This document shows positions 11,453-23,445 of a DNA stretch of 64,000 nt, piece after piece. The notes beneath the pieces were generated by a model. The model was given only the letters and a program-made list of their open reading frames with translations. It made no database searches and had not been told where the DNA came from. The stretch's first letter is position 1; the number at the start of each line of letters is the position of its first letter. Source of the DNA: Morinoia aosen. Its lineage: Eukaryota > Arthropoda > Malacostraca > Amphipoda > Talitridae. The position numbers and the translations under genes were made by a program. The stretch spans positions 68,276,392-68,340,391 of the forward strand of contig CM059559.1 of the NCBI GenBank assembly GCA_030386875.1, read 5' to 3'.

Positions 11453-11842
11453 ATGCCACTAGTATACTGCGTCTGCAGGTGTTGTCTGCCTCTAGTTACT
11501 GCGTCTGCAGGTGTTGTCTGCCACTAGTTAATGCGTCTGCAGGTGTTGTCTGCCACTAGTTACTGCGTCTGCTGGTGTTGTCTGCCACTAGTTACTGCGT
11601 CTGCAGGTGTTGTTTTCTGCCTCTAGTTACTGCGTCTGCAGGTGTTGTCTGCCACTAGTTACTGCGTCTGCAGGTGTTGTTGTCTGCCACTAGTTACTGC
11701 GTCTGCAGATGTTGTTGTCTGCCACTAGTTACTGCGTCTGCAGGTGTTGTTGTGTGCCATTAGTTAGTGCGTCTGCAAGGATTTTCGGCCACAAGTTACT
11801 GCGTCTGCAGGTGTTGTCTGCCACTAGTTACTGCGTCTGCAG
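11453..11842 (+). repeat. satA array, one end of copy II
   Basis: About 12 units of the 32/35-bp satellite, mixing both length variants (tgttgtctgcc and tgttgttgtctgcc). Confidence 0.95.
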
Positions 11843-12569
11843 GTGTGTTCACATCAATGTCCCTATCACCATCAGCTAATGTCTCATTACCTACGGCCAA
11901 ACGATGCAATTTTGTATTTTCAGGCAGTAAGCTGCTTAGTAAAAATGGAGGCGTGCTTATAAATACTGACCTCAGGTGTGTGCTTGGAAGTCAATTATCT
12001 CAATGACATAACGTAACTCAACCCTTGCAGATATTTTTATCAATACAGAGCAAGTCAGACTAGTAATATCAACTGCACAAACAAATGTAACGTACAGACT
12101 CCACAGCATGAGGCGCCGCGAGCGCCTCTAAATAGTTTTACTACCCTAATGTAAAAGTCCCCCGAGTCTCAACATAGTGGGAATGCTGGAACCCAGTCTA
12201 GTTGGCGTGTATTAATTTGAAAACTGAAAATTTTTATCTGATATTGTTATGTAGTATTAATTATCCAGAAATTCAAAACTTTGGGATACTTAACAAATTT
12301 GTTTCCATCAAATCAATCAGCATATTTTGTTACATTCACACGAAACTAGTCGACACTCGTTTTAAATTTTCAAGGCTAACTAATTTATTTTTATGATCAG
12401 TCGTCGGAATCAAATGATTGAACTTTTCACTTTACTTTTCAATTCCACTGAACAACAACAACATGCTGACTTCCACTGTTGATGCTATATCGCTTCTTAC
12501 ATTTACATAAATGTAAATTTCAATACATTACCGATTTGTTCTTATTGTTACGTTGTGGTATTTTTTGTT
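11843..12569 (+). repeat. Arm A1, copy II
   Basis: Same landmarks as at 1521-2231, including the inner palindrome acatttacataaatgtaaat at about 12500. Confidence 0.9.
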
Positions 12570-12752
12570 TTGGTGCTGGTGTAGGTACGGTGCTGGTGTA
12601 GGTACGGTGCTGGTGTAAGTACGGTGCTGGTGTAGGTCCGGTGCTCGTGTAGGGACGGTGCTGGTGTAGGTACGGTGCTGGTGTAGGTACGGTCCTGGTG
12701 TAGGTACGGTGCGGGTGTAGGTACGGTGCTGTACGTACGGTGCTGGTGTAAC
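12570..12752 (-). repeat. satB array, inverted
   Basis: About 11 copies of the 17-bp unit on the minus strand, joined directly to unit C. Confidence 0.93.
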
Positions 12753-13005
12753 ACAACGTCTGGCAGGACCCATCATTTTGATGATGTCAATTTCGAATGA
12801 CCAAATTCAGATGAGCCGCTTGTCAGATATCTATAATTATGTGTGATGTCAATAATTTTGGTGAGCAGATATCGGCTACTCTCATGTGCTCTAGCCAGGT
12901 AAGAGCGTTTCTTCTTGGTGGTGCGTCCTGGACCGGTGGGTGTTTGTCACTAGTTACTATGCTGCAGGTGTTGTTGTCTGCCACTAGTTACTGCGTCTGC
13001 AGGTG
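12753..13005 (-). repeat. Unit C plus short satA, copy II
   Basis: Inverted unit C (12753-12948) followed by about two satA units (12949-13005), near-identical to 25826-26072 in reverse. Confidence 0.88.
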
Positions 13006-14016
13006 TGTTCACGGCAATTGTATCATAGTTAACTAATATTTTCATAATCAGCTAATTTGTCTCATTGCCTACGGCTAAACGATGCAATTTTGTACATTCA
13101 TAGAGTAAGCTGTATAGGAAAATTTCGGCGTGCTGGCAGTAACTGACCAAAGATTTGTGTTCAGAAAGTCAAGTTTCTTAACCCAAATTACTCTAACTCA
13201 AACGAATATCTTTTTAATTAAAAGCTCCTTTAAGCCTAGCAGAGACCACTCCTCTCACAGAGCTAATGCTCAACAGGTAATGCTGACAACGTTCGTGGGA
13301 GTCTAACCTGACTTCCTAAAATAGTTCATATCACGTTCTTACAGGTAAACGAAAACATTGTGATATGGGAACAGTTCACCATATGTAATATCTTAAGATT
13401 CAATAATAGAAGTGTAAGATTGTTTATTTATTAAAGTTCGAGTCCACAAGGAGGTAATGCCTACATAATTGTGTGCCGCCATAGCCATGTGGTGTAGGTT
13501 CTGCCGCCGTGCGGCAAGGACCCGGGATCGAACCTCGGCGCAGGCAGTGGCGATTTTCTCTGTTGGGTATAAGAGAAAAATTCCAAGCACAATACCCCAC
13601 TCCACCCAGGTGTCTGAAATGGGTACCGGTCTCGACCGGGGGAAAGCGTCATGGCGTCCTGGCGTTAGTTATAAGGCATTTGAAAATCCAATGTAAAAGG
13701 TGATATGTATCAGGCTTGATTGGAAATAAAGCATCCGTAGATGCCTTCATTAATAATAATTCATTAATTTGTTTCCAATGTTATTCATCCAATCATTTCA
13801 AATTAGGTTAATTTCTTTTAAATGTTTTTTCAATTTCGGTAAACAACGGTAACTAATTCATTTTCTGGTAGAGTCATTCGACCCCGACAGAAATGCTCCG
13901 TAGGACAACAAGCCGCCTATCATTGTTGGTGCTATTTGCATTAATATCACTTCCTATGTTTTTGTTGATATATAAATCAGTTATTTAATATTTTTTTTCA
14001 ATATTTAGATAGATAT
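13006..14016 (-). repeat. A2 segment, copy II, interrupted by a SINE
   Basis: A2 is in reverse orientation, with the parts before about 13440 and after about 13755 continuous with A2 of copies I and III. A SINE occupies the gap. Confidence 0.8.
13475..13752 (+). mobile_element. tRNA-derived SINE, head type B
   Basis: The head begins gccgccatagccatgtgg and carries a B-box-like gggatcgaacctc (13523-13535). The body (gttgggtataagagaaaaat, acaataccccactcc, gaaatgggtaccggt, aggcttgattggaaataaag) is shared with the SINEs at 31540, 32210 and 53693. It ends in a short T/A-rich tail. The target duplication is unclear. It is inserted in A2 of copy II. Confidence 0.85.
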
Positions 14017-14017
14017 T

Positions 14018-14068
14018 TTGGTGCTGGTGTAGGTAAGGAGCTACATCCCTGTACTTGCTCCAGCACCA
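14018..14068. repeat. Central satB inverted pair, copy II
   Basis: One satB unit on each strand around a short spacer (ggtgctggtgtaggta ... gctccagcacc), a decayed version of the perfect hairpin at 23398-23445. Confidence 0.75.
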
Positions 14069-14809
14069 TAACACTGGCACCATAGCAACAAATACCACAA
14101 CGTGATAGTAACAAGAACAAGGAAACGGAAGTTTATGATATTTACATTTATGTAAATGTAAGTAGCCATATAGCATCAACAGTGGAAGTCATCATGTTGT
14201 TGTTCAGTGGAATTGGAATGTAGAGTGAAAAGTCCTCCCATTTGATTCCGAATAATCATGAAAATAAATTAGTTAGCCTTCAAATAGTTTCGTCGTTTTC
14301 ACTAATTTCGTGTGTATGTAACAGAATATGCTAATATATTCAATGAAAACAAATTTTTCACCCTCCCAAAGTTTAGAATTTCAAAATAATCGATATTACA
14401 GAAAAATGTCAGCTGATTATTTTCACTACTCAAATGAGTATACGGCAACTAGACTGGGTTCGAGCATTCGCGTTAAGGAAACCAGCTAGAGAATAAAGAC
14501 TTATGTGGAGAAACAATCTTTATAGCCGCTCGCGGCCCTCGAGACTGTTGACGTTCGGTACGGCAGAAATGGTTGTGTGATATTTACTTTACTCTGAATT
14601 GCACCGTATTCAGAAGAACATATGAGAAGGTTGAGTTACGTTATGTCATCTGAGATAACTGACTTCCAAGCACACACCTGAGGTCAGTTTTTGTAAGCAC
14701 GCAGCCATTTTTACTAAGCAGCTTACTGCCTGAATATACAAAATTGCATCGTTTAGCCGCAGGTAATGAGACATTAGCTGATGGTGATAGGGACATTGCT
14801 GTGAACACA
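14069..14809 (-). repeat. Arm A1 inverted, copy II
   Basis: Reverse complement of A1 with the same landmarks (caaaattgcatcgtttagcc, ttttactaagcagcttactg). Confidence 0.9.
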
Positions 14810-15724
14810 TCTGCAGACGCAGTAACTAGTGGCAGACAACACCTGCAGACGCAGTAACTAGTGGCAAACAACAACACCTGAAGACGTAGTAACTACTGGC
14901 AGACAACAACACCTGCAGACGCAGTAACTAGTGGCAGACAACAACACCTGCTGATGCAGTAACTAGTGGCAGACAACAACACCTGCAGACGCAGTAAATA
15001 GTGGTAGACAACAACACCTGCAGACGCAGTAATTGTTGGCAGACAACAACACTTACAGACGCAGTAACTAGTGGCAGACAACACCTGCAGATGCATTAAC
15101 TAGTGACAGACAACAACACCTACAGACGCGGTAACTAGTGGCAGACAACAACACCTGCAGACGCAATAACAAGTGGCAGACAAGAACACCCGCAGACGCA
15201 GTAACTAGTGGCAGACAACAACACCTGCTGACGCAGTAACTAGTGGCAGACAACACCTGCAGACGCAGTAACTAGTGGCAGACAACACCTGCAGATGCAG
15301 TAACTAGTGGCAGACAATACCTGCAGACGCAGTAACTAGTGGCAAACAACACCTACAGACGCAGTAATTAGTGGCAGACAACACCTGCAGACGCAGTAAC
15401 TAGTGGCAAACAACACCTACAGACGCGGTAACTAGTGGCAGACAACAACACCTGCAGACGCAATAACTAGTGGCAGACAACAACACCCGCAGACGCAGTA
15501 ACTAGTGGCAGACAACAACACCTGCAGACGCAGTAACTAGTGGCAGACAACACCTGCAGACGCAGTAACAAGTGGCAGACAACACCTGCAGATGCAGTAA
15601 CTAGTGGCAGACAATACCTGCAGACGCAGTAACTAGTGGCAAACAACACCTACAGACGCAGTAATTAGTGGCAGACAACACCTGTAGACGCAGTAACTAG
15701 TGGCAGACAACACCTGCAGACGCC
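14810..15724 (-). repeat. satA array with higher-order repeat
   Basis: About 27 inverted satA units. A block of about nine units recurs with a period of about 298 bp: the distinctive acagacgcggtaactag occurs near 15122 and again near 15419 with the same order of variant units after it. This points to expansion by block duplication. Confidence 0.93.
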
Positions 15725-17789
15725 TGGCTGGTCCGTCTCTTTTTCACGCTCTTAAAGGATGCTTAATGACCGTATCTTTTACATATATTTGATTTCGCCC
15801 ACATCTGGAAGCTCTATTTAGGAAAAATGTCAATTCCCGTCTATTTCGACGGCTGTGTGCTCAAATGAATAATATTCCATTGGAAAACACATTCGTATTA
15901 CCTAAAATTATATTGTATCCGTCTCCATTTTCTTTCACAGACTTGATCGATTCCCACACTGCAGATGCAATGTAATAATTAATTTGTCGCTGTGAAAATT
16001 ATTTTCTCTAGTTATAAAAACGTTGGACGAAAGTGACCAACTCAAATAATTGAGGTCCACGCTGTCCCTGCAACACACACGGTCGATGTATTAAATATCA
16101 TTATTGGACTTTGCACGGCGTCCTAAATTACTGGCTTATTAACCTTTTCACGCGTTACAGTAATTTTCTACACCTACCTGGATCAGCTCGAAAGCTTCAA
16201 AATTTTAATGAAATTAATAGATACGGGAGCACGGACAACAAGATAGCTGGCGCTTTCGCGGACCATTCTCGATATTAAACCATAAATAAATATACTTAGA
16301 AATACTGTTATTTTCGAGAATTAAGTGTAATAAGTATCCGTTAAATATCACAATCAGTTTCAAAAGTTACTTTTGGCGTGAAATTGTATATTTCAAGAAA
16401 TTGTATACCTAGGCCTAGATCGAGAGTTTTCAAGGTCAGGGATAACCAAAGTAAATATAGGTTAGATTTTTCAACAGTGAGTTTCAACGCAACAAAACGC
16501 TCGCATCCACAACATGATGTAACTATAAATTTATGTGATAGCGAATTTGTTAAAACTCAATGTCAACTCATTCTGTACCTAAATGATAAGTAATTTATCC
16601 CTAAATATCGAGTCAACTGAAGTTTCGAAATCCATGAAATATTGAGTCAGCGTTAGATTATTATTATTTATCCAATATTATTTACACCCTTCTTCTGTGA
16701 TTAAACGCCAAATGTCTCCTCAAAGTTATACAAATCAATTACTGTATATATTTTGTGCGTAATTTGTGCCATGTTATCACAATGAGCATCTGAGTGAACA
16801 CATCAAATTGGTTGGTGCGTGTGTCTGTGACGCTCACAAGGACGCTCAATGACCGTATCTGTGATACGAGTTTCACCAGTGCACAAGTACAAGGAAATTT
16901 TGATGGCGGGTACTGTTGGCATGGATACTGAAGCGCTAGCAAACCTATGGTACTACTACTTACTACTACTTGGCATGGATATATTTGTTGGGCATCCACG
17001 TCTGGAGGATTTGTCTGAAGGAAATATCGAATCCCGTCATTTTGTACGGGTCGTGTTCACTATTTACATATAAATCGCCCAGTCATGTGTACCAGAGTAT
17101 ACACACACACACAAACACACACACATGTATATCCGCGCGCACTTTGCCATGTATGAATGCAGGGATTCAAATGTAATCAAAAGATTCGGCACCAATTTCA
17201 GGCTCTACAGCATCAAAATTTAGGCTTAATTAGCTATATTGCAGGTTACCCAGCATTGTGAACCTTGATGACTGTTATCGTTAGTAAATTTTATTTATAA
17301 AAATTGCAGCGCATTATTTTACTGATTCGTTTTCACAATGGACTAAAATTTCATGAAACAAATGTTTTAAAAAATTATGGGGTGCGTTATTCATTGAATA
17401 TTTAGAACAGTTCATCTTATAATGTTTTTTGTACAAAAGAAATTTTTCGAGGGTAAACAAATGTAAACTTTAGTTCTCCCATACCAAGATCACGTGCAAC
17501 TCAACGCCTGCATCCGTTGAGAAAGTTACCTCTGATGGCTCCAAAAGTTGACTCATTTTTTTTAAGTGCATCAGGTATGCAAATTTACTGCACGACGTAA
17601 TCCGTTCTAAAATATCTAGTGTCATAAATTATTACAAATGAATTTATATCAGTTGAAATGAAGCATGGAAATTAATCTTCGAAATCTCAGTATGTACTTG
17701 ATTACCAATTTATTGGCCGAAATTTAACTTTATTTTCGTTTAAAACAGTTTTTTATACAATTACGTTGATATATTCAAAATATTTTTTT
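15725..17789. other. Unassigned AT-rich region
   Basis: No gene is supported. A weakly similar ~200-bp sequence occurs twice (about 15750-15860 and 16830-17060; shared caatgaccgtatct or taatgaccgtatct and catctgga/cgtctgga). A CA-rich microsatellite lies at 17099-17127. The rest has no recognisable content. Confidence 0.45.
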
Positions 17790-18225
17790 TTACGGTAGGC
17801 CTAACTGCAATATTTAAAAAACGTAACATTTTCCCATATATGTTTCTATGGAATAGAAATATCTCTCACGTTGGAGCCCCATCGACGTATTTAGTGTTTT
17901 TTGCTGTGGCCATTATCGTTACTTCTGTGTATGATCTAATGCATAGCTATTTATTGAACTGTCATTACTGGTTGTCCACGTTCTAGGTAACGATTTCACA
18001 CTTACTCTCAAAATCATAATGATGATTAGAATAATGAAAATACCTACAATAATTGTAATGCAAACTTCAGTTTAGGCTTCCATTTCAATTTTCCTGTTTT
18101 TCCAAGAGCCGTTCAATAATTTCGCTCGCTGTCGACATCACAGAACGATACGCTGCCTAACCTAAACCTACCCACCCAAAACTTGGCCTGGCTGTTACCG
18201 GTCCCTTTAGCTCCAACTTCTAACT
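17790..18225 (+). repeat. Dispersed repeat E, copy 2
   Basis: Diverged partner of 5715-6175, with the same order of landmarks. Confidence 0.75.
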
Positions 18226-18790
18226 TGCATTGTATGGACGCTAGTATATTTTACCACATTAATTTATGAGTACTAAGTTATAGCCCTGTGGCAGATTTGG
18301 TTCTATTTCAATAATTACCGTGGAGACAATTACGAACATTTGGCTGAATAATACTGATCGCAAAAATAGAAAAGTTAACACTGATGCTAATGAAATAAAA
18401 TAAGTTCTTCTAATAAATAAGTAAAATAAACTACTTTAGCTGGTCACAAGGCTGAAAAACATTTGGGATTTGTTTAGGCCATCACACTAATGGATTTTTA
18501 AATTTTTGTTTCTTGTATGATGTCAATGGCGTCGAAATAAACAACTTTTCTGCAAGCACTCTCCATCACATATTAGCATTTAATGAGTTATAGCGGTAGT
18601 TTAGTTACTGCAATTCAAGTCTTTCAAGCGAGAAAAATCGTTGCGTTTTCTTTCATTGAAATTTTTACAAAATAGACTCCGATAGAGTCTCTGTTCCGAC
18701 AGCTCAAATGCTCTCGAATGGTCGTTAGGGTGCGTGAGGTTGGGTTGGGTTAGGTTGGATTAGTTAAGTTACGTTACGTCCTTGCTGTAA

Positions 18791-20280
18791 AGCTACGGTT
18801 TCCTAGGAAAGCGGCGCCGCTATTTTGCGGCCGCAATTTGACATGATGCAGGGAACGTATTATAACGGCCGTTCATGAGTGTAAAGTTGGGAGTTGTTTT
18901 AGTCCACTGCGGCTGCCATTGCGGTGAACGTCAGAATGCTGTCAGAATGAACGATCTAAATAACGCATTATTATTAATAAGCTCATAAGATGAAAAGTCT
19001 TCGGAAGACGATGGTTCGGACGAAAGTCAGATATTTAAAAGCCAATGTACAGAGGGTGCATTTGCAAATAATGTTGTACCACATGTGATGGTTGATGATG
19101 AAGCTTTTGCTCCGCACGAAAATCTGATAAAACCTTACACAAGACAGCAATCTAAACGATCCATCGAAAGCATTATATATCTATGGACTATCTCGAGCTC
19201 GAAAGACAACCGAAAATACCTTTGGAATTTTGTGCGGTTATTTCAGAATTTTTCCCCAACCTATTTCTTCTGCCCCAGAAACTACAGAAAAATTAATTAT
19301 GTGTGCGTGCATATCGTATAATATTTTAAAGGAAGTACAAATACTTGCTCAAGGTCAAAAACATCTTGATAATACACTTCCAGTACCCACTGAATTTTTA
19401 GTTCCTTCAACAACACACGATGTTCTTTTTGGAATGAATTGAGCTGGCATTCGAGAAATATTTAAAAATTACTATAACGGGCCAGGTAGTATTGAATTGC
19501 AACAAAATTATGCAGCACAACATTGATATTCATAGGCATGATATGGCATATTTCCTATGTCATTATTTTACTTAGAGAAGCCACGCAGACACCTCACTAT
19601 TGCACCACAGTATGTTTGGAGTTAGGTAGGGCTGCCGATCAACCACAGTTATCTGTATTTTTTTCAAGTTGATCTCTGCTTCTTGGTATTTTTTGAAGGA
19701 ACCTTTAAACGTAAACTCTATTGTTGGAGCAACATATTTATTTAACGTACTTATTTATTAAAAGTAGCTTTGAACATTACGAGTTCTTACAAATATTGTA
19801 CATATATCACTTTCCCTGTGTGTAATAAAATACAAAAAAAATATTTTATGTTATTTGTGGACAATTTTCATGAACCTACGTGATCTTTTTAAGAATACTC
19901 CCGGTATTATTTAAAGATTATGTTTCAATTAAGATTTTATATAATCTTTACTCGTCACATTATACTGAGCTCAATTATTTTTAACAAAATCAACTAAAAT
20001 TTCATCTTCTTTGCCGTTCCCCATTGTAAAGTTTACTTTTGCAAACTTATAATCAGCGTTTCTACAGTGAATAAAAGACACTGCCACCGTAAAAAACGTT
20101 CACCAACTAATGGCCGGACGCTACAGCGGCCGTCATGCACCTGGCAGCACCGCCATTTAGCGGCCACCGCTCTCTAGGAAACCAGTGGCGTCTGAATTAA
20201 TAGACAACGTTTTTGTGACGTCACCCGTCGCTACATTGCGGCCGTAAAATAGCGGCACCGCTTTCTAGGAAACCGTAGCT
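18791..20280 (+). mobile_element. PIF/Harbinger-type element, decayed (1,490 bp)
   Basis: The terminal inverted repeats begin agctacggtttcctag and continue for about 45 bases with few differences (gccgctattttgcggccgc on the left). The element is flanked by TAA on both sides (18788-18790 and 20281-20283), the 3-bp TWA-type duplication typical of PIF/Harbinger. The interior holds a damaged C-terminal part of a Harbinger nuclease. It is too short for an autonomous copy, and no Myb-like partner gene is visible. Confidence 0.85.
19085..19445 (+). pseudogene. PIF/Harbinger transposase (HARBI1-like) C-terminal fragment
   Basis: One frame starts with a VDDEAFAPHENLIKPY stretch, matching the conserved D-E-A-F ... 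L-M-K-P-Y region near the end of the DDE nuclease. After a frame change at about 19190 the next frame reads SRARKTTENTFGIL, then FRIFPQPI, then the ISYNILKE segment in the place of the usual LHN motif. These are signature blocks of PIF/Harbinger transposases. The N-terminal two thirds, including the first catalytic Asp, are gone. Not functional. Confidence 0.85.
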
Positions 20281-20590
20281 TAACTCGTTAAATACTAGTC
20301 TGCGACGAAAATGCATGGAAGAAAAGTTGTTTATTTATATTTCATTATCAAAATACAATAAAAAATTGAAAATCGATTGATTTGCTGTCCCCAACTTTAC
20401 CGAACATTCAAGAAAATGAATTAATAAAATAACATTCCATGAACTATACAATAAAAATTTTATTACGAACGAACAAATTTTTTCTTTCCATTTGTAAAAA
20501 TGAACAAGTCATTTATATTCTTTTTGTTTCCATATAAATTCATCATACAAATTGTTCACACTAATTACTTTTTGTAACAGTGTAGTGGGC

Positions 20591-22668
20591 AGGTGCCCCT
20601 AGTTACTGCGTCTGCAGGTGTTGTCTGCCACTAGTTACTGCGTCTGCAGGTAATATCTGCCACTAGTTACTGCGTCTTCAGGTGTTGTCTGCCCCTAGTT
20701 ACTGCGTCTGCAGGTGTTGTCTGCCTCTAGTTACTGCGTCTGTAGGTGTTGTCTGCCTCTAGTTACTGCGTCTGCAGGTGTTGTTGTCTGCCCCTAGTTA
20801 CTGCGTCTGCAGGTGTTGTTGTCTGCCCCTAGTTACTGCGTCTGCAGGTGTTGTTGTCTGCCCCTAGTTACTGCGTCTGCAGGTGTTGTTGTCTGCCCCT
20901 AGTTACTGCGTCTGCAGGTGTTGTTGTCTGCCCCTAGTTACTGCGTCTGCAGGTGTTGTTGTCTGCCCCTAGTTACTGCGTCTGTAGGTGTTGTTGTCTG
21001 CCCCTAGTTACTGCGTCTGCAGGTGTTGTTGTCTGCCCCTAGTTACTGCGTCTGCAGGTGTTGTTGTCTGCCCCTAGTTACTGCGTCTGTAGGTGTTGTC
21101 TGCCTCTAGTTACTGCGTCTGCAGGTGTTGTTGTCTGCCCCTAGTTACTGCGTCTGTAGGTGTTGTCTGCCTCTAGTTACTGCGTCTGCAGGTGTTGTTG
21201 TCTGCCCCTAGTTACTGCGTCTGCAGGTGTTGTTGTCTGCCCCTAGTTACTGCGTCTGCAGGTGTTGTTGTCTGCCCCTAGTTACTGCGTCTGCAGGTGT
21301 TGTCTGCCTCTAGTTACTGCGTCTGTAGGTGTTGTCTGCCTCTAGTTACTGCGTCTGCAGGTGTTGTCTGCCTCTGGTTACTGCGTCTGCAGGTGTTGTC
21401 TGCCACTAGTTACTGCGTCTGCAGGTGTTGTCTGCCTCTAGTTACTGCGTCTGCAGGTGTTGTCTGCCACTAGTTACTGCGTCTGCAGGTGTTGTCTGCC
21501 TCTAGTTACTGCGTCTGCAGGTGTTGTCTGCCACTAGTTACTGCGCCTGCAGGTAATATCTGCCACTAGTTACTGCGTCTTCAGGTGTTGTCTGCCACTA
21601 GTTACTGCGTCTGCAGGTGTTGTCTGCCACTACTTACAGCGTCTGCAGGTGTTGTTGTCTACCACTAGTTAGTGCGTCTGCAGGTTTTGCCTGCCACTAG
21701 TTACTTCGTCTGCAGGTGTTGTCTGCCACTACTTACTGCGTCTGCAGGTGTTATATGCCACTAATTACTGCGTTTGCAGGTGTTGTTGTCTGCTACTGTA
21801 GTTTACTGCGTCTGCAGGTGTTGCTGTCTGCCACTAGTTACTTCGTCAGCAGGTGTTGTTGTCTGCCACTAGTTACTGGATCTGCAGGTGTTGTTGTCTG
21901 CCACTAGTTACTGGGTCTGCAGGTGTTGTCTGCCATTAGTTACTGCGTCTACAGGTGTTGTCTGCCACTATTTACTAAGTCTACAGGTGTTTTTGTCTGC
22001 TACTGCAGTTTACTGCGTCTGCAGGTGTTGTTGTCTGCCACTAGTTACTGGGTCTGCAGGTGTTGTCTGCCATTAGTTACTGTGTCTACAGGTGTTGTCT
22101 GCCACTATTTACTAAGTCTGCAGGTGTTGTCTGCCACTAGTTACTGCGTCTGCAGGTGTTGTCTGTCACTAGTTACTGCGTTTACAGGTGTTGTCTGCCA
22201 CTAGTTACTGCGTCTGCAGGTGTTGTCTGTCACTAGTTACTGCGTTTACAGGTGTTGTCTGCCACTAGTTACTGCGTCTGCAGGTGTTGTCTGACACTAG
22301 TTACTGCGTCTGAATGTGTTGTCTGCCACTAGTTACAGAGTCTGCAGGTGTTGTCTGCCACTAGTTACTGCGTCTGCAGGTGTTGTCTGCCACTAGTTAC
22401 TGCGTCTGCTGGTGTTGTTTGCCACTAGTTACTGCGTCTGCGGGTGTTGTCTGCCACTAGTTAATGCGTCTGCAGGTGTTGTCTGCCACTATTTACTGCG
22501 TCTGCAGGTGTTGTCTGCCGCTAGTTACTGCGTCTGCAGGTGTTGTCTGCCACTAGTTACTGCGTCTGCAGGTGTTGTGTGCCACTAGTTACTGCGTCTG
22601 CAGGTGTTGTCTGCCACTAGTTACTGCGTCTGCTGGTGTTGTCTACCACTAGATACTGCGTCTGCAGA
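20591..22668 (+). repeat. satA array, long left end of copy III
   Basis: About 62 units. The 35-bp variant with gcccctag dominates 20770-21300, the 32-bp gccactag form dominates the rest, and several units near 21900-22250 repeat as a block (ttactgggtctgcagg ... ttactaagtctacagg). Short open frames are incidental. Confidence 0.95.
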
Positions 22669-23397
22669 CGTGTTCACAGCAATGTCCCCACCACCATCAG
22701 CTAATGTCTCATTACCTGCGGCTAAACGATGCAATTTTGTATATTCAGGCAGTAAGCTGCTTAGTAAAAATGGCGGCGTGCTACAAAAACTGAACTCAGG
22801 TGTGTACTTGGAAGTCAGTTATCTCAGATGACACAACGTAACTCAACCAGTGCAAATTTTTTATCAATACTGAGCAATTCAGAGTGTAATTATAACTACA
22901 CAACCATATGTGGCGTACAGAATGTCGATAGCATGATGCGCCGCGAGCGGCTGTAAAAAGGTTTTGTATTATTTTTGTACATTTCGATACCCGATTTTTA
23001 AATAACGCGAATGCTCGAAGCCAGTCGTGTTGCCGTATATTCATTTGAGAAGTGAAAATATTAACCTGACATTGTATTGTAACATCGTCCTTTCTGAAAT
23101 TTTAAACTTCGGAAAGCTAAGAGAATTTGTTTCCAACAAATAAATAAGCATATTCTGTTACGTCCACACACAATCAGTTGAATAATATATAACATTTTTG
23201 AAGGCAAACTAATTTATTTTTATGATCAGTCATCAGAATTGAATGGAAGGATTTTTTTACTTTATTATTCAATTCCACGGAACAACAACTTGCTACTTTT
23301 ACAATTGATACTACACCGCTTCTCACATTTACATAAATGTGAATGTCAACATGTTACCGTTTTGTTCTTATTGTTACGTTGTGGTATTTGTTGTCAT
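22669..23397 (+). repeat. Arm A1, copy III
   Basis: Same order of landmarks as in copies I and II. Confidence 0.9.
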
Positions 23398-23445
23398 GGT
23401 GCTGGTGTAGGTACTGGGTTGTAGCTCCGTACCTACACCAGCACC
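23398..23445. repeat. Perfect 17-bp satB hairpin at the element centre
   Basis: ggtgctggtgtaggtac (23398-23414) and its exact reverse complement (23429-23445) flank a 14-base loop containing gttgtagctcc. The same loop motif lies at the matching point of copies I (tgtagctctgtac, about 2770) and II (reverse strand), so inversion of satB at this point is ancestral. Confidence 0.92.

Larger units (their letters stand above)
11453..15724 (-). mobile_element. Foldback-like composite element, copy II
   Basis: Read on the minus strand it has the same order as copy III: satA (15724-14810), A1 (14809-14069), central satB hairpin (14068-14018), A2 (14016-13006, with a SINE inserted), short satA (13005-12949), C (12948-12753), satB (12752-12570), inverted A1 (12569-11843) and inverted satA (11842-11453). 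Both satA ends are present, so this is the most complete copy. No coding sequence is present apart from the SINE-derived short frames. Confidence 0.75.
18480..20401. mobile_element. F-family MITE relic split by a Harbinger element
   Basis: The flanks (18480-18790 and 20284-20401) share gtcgaaataaacaacttttc, gagttatagcgg and agttgtttattta with the MITEs at 43541 and 45004. The left end is eroded and no target duplication was found. A PIF/Harbinger element sits at its centre. Confidence 0.5.

Noticed and set aside
10128..11462. Frames over the 33-bp array as a repeat-containing secreted or structural protein
   Set aside because: Repeated stops and shifts, no signal peptide, and both strands are open to a similar degree.
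18720..18775. Telomere-like ggttgggttgggttaggttgg stretch
   Set aside because: Too short and irregular for a telomeric (TTAGG)n tract; such motifs are common in insect intergenic DNA.
1..22668. CRISPR array
   Set aside because: Tandem arrays here have no unique spacers between repeats, and the sequence is eukaryotic.
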